Shown here piece by piece: positions 4,423 through 7,140 of a stretch of DNA of 7,140 nt. A program made the translations under genes and the position numbers. The notes beneath the pieces were generated by a model that was given only the letters and a program-made list of their open reading frames with translations, was not told the origin of the DNA and ran no database searches. The DNA is from Acidobacteriota bacterium. Its GTDB lineage: Bacteria > Acidobacteriota > UBA4820 > DSQY01. The stretch is from the NCBI GenBank assembly GCA_022759065.1, contig JAEMPZ010000076.1, positions 1 to 7,140 of the forward strand, read 5' to 3'. Within the stretch, counting starts at the first letter, position 1, and the number at the start of each line of letters is the position of its first letter.

Positions 4423-5742
4423 ATGACGGCTTTGGCGCGGCGAATTCACGCGTTGGTCATGCAGGAGGCGGAGCAGGTCACCAGGCTCAGGCGGGGCGCC
4501 CTGTATGCGCTGAGGCTCGGGTACCACGTTTCCCGCAAAGCATGGGAGGACCAGTTCGCGCAGCGCTCGGCTGCGCTATCGTTCTTCACGCTTGTCAACG
4601 TCTTCCCCGTCCTGGTCCTTTTTCTCTTCTTTCTCGGCAGGTCCCCGCTCTTCAAGGAGCACATGGCGCGCGTGCAGAATCTCGTCTTGGGCCAAATGGC
4701 CGTCTCGGGCGCGCGGCAGGTGGTTGACGACCTTTTCAGGGAACTATCGAACAACCTGGACCTGCTGGCGTCGGGCGTCTCCGGCTTCCTGGGGCTCTTG
4801 GTGCTCATCGCGCTGGGCACTTCGCTCATGCTTCTGGTTGAGCGCTACCTCAACGACATCTGGCGCGCGCCGCGGTCGGAGCACAATATATTCGTTCGCG
4901 TTGCCGTCCTGTGGACCGGACTGACGGTTTTTCCAATGCTCGTTGCCGCTTCGTTCGCCTTAAGCGCGCAACTCGGCAAAAAGCAGCTCCCCGGTTTCTT
5001 CACTCAATTTATCCTGCCTTACGGCATCACCGTGGCCCTCTTTTTTCTTCTCTACAAAGTGGTGCCATCCGTGCCGGTGCGGGTTAAGCCTGCTCTCATA
5101 GCCGCGATAGCCTCCGCGCTTTTATGGGAGACGGCCAAGGTCGCCCTGGGCGCCTACGTGAAGACCGTTTTTTCTCATAGCGTGATCGGAAAACTCTACG
5201 GCTCGGTGGCCCTCGTGCCCATTTCCATGGCTTGGATTTACTACTCCTGGCTGATAGTTCTCTTCGGAGCAGAACTGTGTTACGCGCTACAGCACCTAGA
5301 CGAGCTGCAAAGCGAGGCGCGCAGGAGGTGGTTTCTTGACAAAGGCGCCACGCCGCTCTCTGGCGCCGCGGCCATGGCGGTCTGCGCGGAGATTTCAAGG
5401 GCCTTTTTGCTGGGACGGCCCGCCCCTTCTGATGCTCAGTTGGCCTCCGCCTTCGGCCTTGACCCTAAACCGCTGCGAAGGTGGCTGGACCGCCTGACTG
5501 AAGCGGGGTACCTCCAACGGGCAGATAGCGGCTCCCTGCTGATGGCTCGCGCCCCATCGTCGGTCTCCGCTGCCGCGCTCGCCGGCCTCTACGCCGAATG
5601 CTTTCTGGCGCCGTTGCACGGCCATGGGCCTCAGGCGGAGAACCTGGCGCGGGCGGAGAGGGAGCAGGCGGCAACGTTCTACGCTGACAAGTCGCTCGAA
5701 ACTTTATCGTTGACTATCGAGGAAAAAGGAGAGAAGCCATGA
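4423..5742 (+). CDS. YihY/BrkB-family inner-membrane protein with C-terminal winged-helix-like extension
   Basis: This 439-residue protein belongs to the YihY/BrkB (UPF0761) family of polytopic inner-membrane proteins whose molecular function is not firmly established. The older label 'ribonuclease BN' is a known misannotation. Family features are AQRSAALSFFTLVNVFPVLV (46-65), hydrophobic segments near 55-72, 117-138, 160-181, 196-214, 222-245 and 263-289, and the conserved GKLYGSVALVPISMAWIYYSWLIVLFGAEL region (256-285). After the membrane core comes a soluble tail of about 150 residues. Within it, residues 315-378 (AVCAEISRAFLLG, then DPKPLRRWLDRLTEAGYLQ) look like a winged helix-turn-helix, as known in longer family members. 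Simple homologues such as E. coli YihY (about 290 residues) lack it. The start at 4423 has only a weak AGG close by, and ATG 4459 is an alternative. The stop overlaps the next gene's ATG as ATGA. Confidence 0.9.
   Translation: MTALARRIHALVMQEAEQVTRLRRGALYALRLGYHVSRKAWEDQFAQRSAALSFFTLVNVFPVLVLFLFFLGRSPLFKEHMARVQNLVLGQMAVSGARQVVDDLFRELSNNLDLLASGVSGFLGLLVLIALGTSLMLLVERYLNDIWRAPRSEHNIFVRVAVLWTGLTVFPMLVAASFALSAQLGKKQLPGFFTQFILPYGITVALFFLLYKVVPSVPVRVKPALIAAIASALLWETAKVALGAYVKTVFSHSVIGKLYGSVALVPISMAWIYYSWLIVLFGAELCYALQHLDELQSEARRRWFLDKGATPLSGAAAMAVCAEISRAFLLGRPAPSDAQLASAFGLDPKPLRRWLDRLTEAGYLQRADSGSLLMARAPSSVSAAALAGLYAECFLAPLHGHGPQAENLARAEREQAATFYADKSLETLSLTIEEKGEKP
5727..5731 (+). promoter_or_regulatory. 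Ribosome binding site of the small coiled-coil protein
   Basis: AGGAG lies 7 nt before ATG 5739, inside the last codons of the YihY-family gene. Such a strong, well-spaced site argues that the short downstream frame is a real gene and is co-translated with its neighbour. Confidence 0.75.
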
Positions 5743-6008
5743 TTAACAGAGAAAAGATGGTCAGATTGTTCCTGGCGGTCCTGGCCGGGACAACCCTTTT
5801 TGTGGCCGGGTTTTACACTGGGGGGAGAGTCCAGCGGGCGCAGGCGGGAGTGTGGGACCGCCTAGTTGACATCGCCGGCGAGGCCAAGAAGCTGAACGCG
5901 TCACTTAAGGATCTCGAGGCCAACATCCAAAAACTGAAGCAGAACGCCTCGGACATCAAGGAGGTGCGTGACAAGCTCGACCCGACCTACAAGAAGGAAC
6001 AAAAATAG
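5739..6008 (+). CDS. Small membrane-anchored or exported coiled-coil protein, function unknown
   Basis: This is an 89-residue protein I do not recognise as a named family. It starts with a short basic region (MINREKMVR), then a hydrophobic segment at about 10-29 that could be a membrane anchor or signal peptide. An AQA-G site (34-36/37) could be a signal peptidase cleavage point, though two arginines (30 and 33) lie between it and the hydrophobic core. Residues 42-80 are charged and heptad-like (leucine, isoleucine and valine spaced among lysine, glutamate and aspartate) and predict a coiled coil. The tail is lysine-rich. Its ATG overlaps the stop of the YihY-family gene in ATGA and has a strong ribosome site, so the two products are probably made together. 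A partner or assembly role for the membrane protein is inference only. Confidence 0.8.
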   Translation: MINREKMVRLFLAVLAGTTLFVAGFYTGGRVQRAQAGVWDRLVDIAGEAKKLNASLKDLEANIQKLKQNASDIKEVRDKLDPTYKKEQK

Positions 6009-6020
6009 GCCGTTCGGCTT
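6001..6020 (-). terminator. Candidate intrinsic terminator between convergent genes
   Basis: Positions 6009-6018 form GCCG-TT-CGGC, extendable to six pairs with A6007-T6020 and one G-T pair, so the hairpin is small. On the minus strand it starts straight after the TGA of the TonB_C lipoprotein gene and is followed by CTATTTTTG, a U-rich run suited to intrinsic termination. In the plus direction the tail is only TTTC, so termination of the YihY operon there would be weaker. The stem overlaps the stop codon region of the coiled-coil gene. Confidence 0.4.
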
Positions 6021-6677
6021 TCATTGCCGGATTGGGGCTACTGCGCTTTCAGCCTGCTTTGGGCCAAACGGGACAAGGACCGTCACGGTTCCCGGAATGG
6101 CTGGAGTAAAACGCCACTGGCGCACGCACTCAAGCGCCGCCTCCGCCAACCCCCTTGGCCCTGGCAGTTCCTTGACCACGGAAACCAAGTAAGGCTTTCC
6201 CTCCGAATCCACCTCGGCCCTGACAAGAACGGCCGCCCTTTCCCCTGATCGGGCGAACTCCGCCGGCACGCGCGGCTCGGTTTTCGAGAGAATTTGGGGA
6301 ACCGTCGTTGCCCCCCGCTCGTAGGCCGAGAAGTGAACGCGGACCTGCCTGCCCTGGTTCACAGGCTCGCCTCGGAGCCTGCCTGGTTCCCACACCCAGT
6401 TCTTGACGGCGGCCAGCGCCGCTTCGCCAAAGCCGTAACCGGCCGGCGCTTCACTCGCCACGCTTGCCCCGGCGGTCTGGCCCAGCGCATCAACCGTCAC
6501 CTTCAAGACGACTTCGCCGGACACGCCCTCGGCCCTTGCCGCTTCTGGATAGGCGGGGTTGGGGGCATACAAAATGGCCGGCGCCGTGGCAACCTCCACG
6601 TGGTCCTTTTGAACCGCGCAACCAGAAACAAGCAGGAGCCCAATAAACCCGCAAAAGAAGTTGGCAGTTTTGCTCAT
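6021..6677 (-). CDS. Lipoprotein with two tandem TonB C-terminal domains
   Basis: This encodes a 218-residue predicted lipoprotein. The signal peptide (1-19) ends in the lipobox LVSGC, with lipidated Cys20. Domain one (about 36-118) carries the TonB_C pattern: PNPAYPEAARAEGVSGEVVLKV (39-60), DALGQ (63-67), then EAALAAVKNWVWEPGRLRGEPV (85-106). Domain two (about 127-206) is a degenerate copy: EPRVPAEFARSGE (134-146), VDSEGKPYLVSVV (156-168) and AEAALECVRQWRFTPA (178-193). It lacks the membrane helix and proline-rich linker of true TonB, so it is unlikely to transduce energy to outer-membrane receptors. Such domains may instead bind proteins or envelope components. The start at ATG 6677 has AAGGAGG at 6 nt. 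The frame extends 20 codons further upstream without support. It follows a small exported-protein gene by 40 bp on the same strand and probably shares its transcript. Confidence 0.87.
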   Translation of the reverse strand: MSKTANFFCGFIGLLLVSGCAVQKDHVEVATAPAILYAPNPAYPEAARAEGVSGEVVLKVTVDALGQTAGASVASEAPAGYGFGEAALAAVKNWVWEPGRLRGEPVNQGRQVRVHFSAYERGATTVPQILSKTEPRVPAEFARSGERAAVLVRAEVDSEGKPYLVSVVKELPGPRGLAEAALECVRQWRFTPAIPGTVTVLVPFGPKQAESAVAPIRQ

Positions 6678-6683
6678 GAAAGG

Positions 6684-6690
6684 CCTCCTT
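6684..6690 (-). promoter_or_regulatory. Ribosome binding site of the TonB_C lipoprotein gene
   Basis: AAGGAGG lies 6 nt before ATG 6677 on the minus strand and fixes the start at the signal peptide. The adjoining 10-mer GGAGGCCTTT is identical to that before the upstream gene. Confidence 0.8.
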
Positions 6691-6717
6691 CGCGACACAA
6701 TGAGCGCCGGTACGTCA

Positions 6718-7062
6718 TTAAGGCGAACCGGCCTCAATGCTGGCGGTCACGTTCACCCGCCGCGCGCCCACGAGCGCAAGCGTGTATGCGCCAGGAGCGG
6801 CCGCTTGGAGTTTTAGCATTTTTCGGCCCGAAGCCCTGGCAACCGGCTCGTCTCCTCCACCGAGGTAAAGGAAGGCGTCAACGGGCGCGTCTTCCGGTTC
6901 GAGGGCTACAGAGACGGTCACCGCCCCCTGCGCGCGAAACTTCTTTTCAAACCGGTAGCCGTTCGAGGCGTTGAGAGTCGCCGTCTCCTTGAACGCGACG
7001 CCCGCCAGCATAGTGACAACGATCGCCGTGGCGATAATTACGGCCACTGTTACTCTTCTCAT
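6718..7062 (-). CDS. Small exported or membrane-anchored beta-rich protein, function unknown
   Basis: This is a 114-residue protein of no family I recognise. It begins MRR followed by a long hydrophobic stretch (4-23), either an N-terminal anchor or a signal peptide; cleavage after AGVA (20-23) is conceivable. The rest alternates short hydrophobic strands with turns: GAVTVSVALEP (46-56), DAFLYLGGG (62-70), RKMLKLQAAAPGAYTLALVG (80-99) and RVNVTASIE (102-110). The pattern 'apGaYtLalvG' is like the closing strands of small beta-sandwich domains such as pre-peptidase C-terminal domains, but the resemblance is weak. There are no cysteines. The start ATG 7062 follows GGGAGG by 5 nt. The gene precedes the TonB_C lipoprotein gene by 40 bp, so the two envelope proteins are likely co-expressed. 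Confidence 0.75.
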   Translation of the reverse strand: MRRVTVAVIIATAIVVTMLAGVAFKETATLNASNGYRFEKKFRAQGAVTVSVALEPEDAPVDAFLYLGGGDEPVARASGRKMLKLQAAAPGAYTLALVGARRVNVTASIEAGSP

Positions 7063-7067
7063 AAAGG

Positions 7068-7073
7068 CCTCCC
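7068..7073 (-). promoter_or_regulatory. Ribosome binding site of the small exported-protein gene
   Basis: GGGAGG lies 5 nt before ATG 7062 on the minus strand. It shares the 10-mer GGAGGCCTTT with the leader of the next gene in the operon. Confidence 0.75.
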
Positions 7074-7109
7074 AAGAATGGCGCGGAGCCCGCCCCGCTT
7101 CCCTTATAA

Positions 7110-7138
7110 AATATAGTGCAACCGGACCCGCCGTGCCA
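7110..7138 (-). promoter_or_regulatory. Candidate promoter for the exported protein-lipoprotein operon
   Basis: On the minus strand TGGCAC (7138-7133) is followed after exactly 17 nt by TATATT (7115-7110), in an AT-rich island (7104-7115) that stands out from the GC-rich surroundings. Transcription would begin near 7103 and give a leader of about 40 nt. An alternative -10 box, TATAAG (7108-7103), has no matching -35 box. Confidence 0.45.
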
Positions 7139-7140
7139 CT

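Noticed and set aside
4423..5742. Annotation as ribonuclease BN
   Set aside because: The YihY/BrkB family was formerly given this name in error. The protein is polytopic and has no metal-binding nuclease motif.
6678..6737. Upstream extension of the TonB_C lipoprotein by 20 codons
   Set aside because: The extension would bury the signal peptide inside the protein, overlaps the preceding gene's end and ignores the strong AAGGAGG before ATG 6677.
7119..7138. Sigma-54-like TGGCAC and TTGCAC elements on the minus strand
   Set aside because: The two elements are 11 bp apart, whereas the -24/-12 promoter needs about 5 bp between them. The same TGGCAC fits a -35 box with TATATT at 17 bp.
1..7140. 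Mobile element, CRISPR array, toxin-antitoxin or defence system
   Set aside because: No transposase, integrase, nuclease, array of spaced repeats or toxin-like pair is visible. Every substantial open frame with motif support is an envelope, rRNA-modification or small uncharacterised protein gene.

Overview
The window reads as chromosome from a GC-rich, Gram-negative (diderm) bacterium. The evidence is a Kdo transferase gene for LPS core assembly, a lipoprotein with a textbook lipobox carrying TonB C-terminal domains, and dense gene packing with GGAGG-type ribosome binding sites. Codon choice and base composition look even throughout, with no transposase, integrase, tRNA, rRNA or CRISPR array. 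The phylum cannot be fixed from sequence alone. The protein with the 'ELKAxFFVK' signature and the TonB_C lipoprotein would suit Acidobacteriota, delta-type lineages or a candidate phylum, but that is an impression from memory.

Layout. Positions 1-136 are a non-coding, low-complexity spacer. Positions 137-3097 hold a three-gene minus-strand operon transcribed dppB-type permease, dppC-type permease, waaA. The permease genes share a GTGA stop/start overlap, and the waaA start lies inside the end of the second permease gene. Positions 3098-3237 form a divergent intergenic region. rsmE (3238-3972, plus) converges with and overlaps by 38 bp the end of a minus-strand gene for a small two-repeat domain protein (3935-4330). 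A second divergent region (4331-4422) leads to a plus-strand pair: a YihY/BrkB-family membrane protein with a C-terminal winged-helix-like extension (4423-5742), translationally coupled by ATGA to a small membrane-anchored coiled-coil protein (5739-6008). A compact hairpin separates this pair from a convergent minus-strand pair: a small exported protein of unknown function (6718-7062) and a lipoprotein with two TonB_C domains (6021-6677). A candidate promoter for that pair sits at the right edge.

Functionally most of the window is cell-envelope housekeeping: peptide or other small-solute import, LPS Kdo transfer, an inner-membrane YihY protein, and two exported or lipid-anchored proteins. The exceptions are rsmE (16S rRNA methylation) and the cytoplasmic-looking small domain protein. 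I see no defence system or mobile element. The least conventional items are the lipoprotein made only of two TonB_C domains, the internally duplicated small protein, the coupling of an incomplete transporter to waaA, and a short repeat that appears inverted on both sides of the waaA operon.
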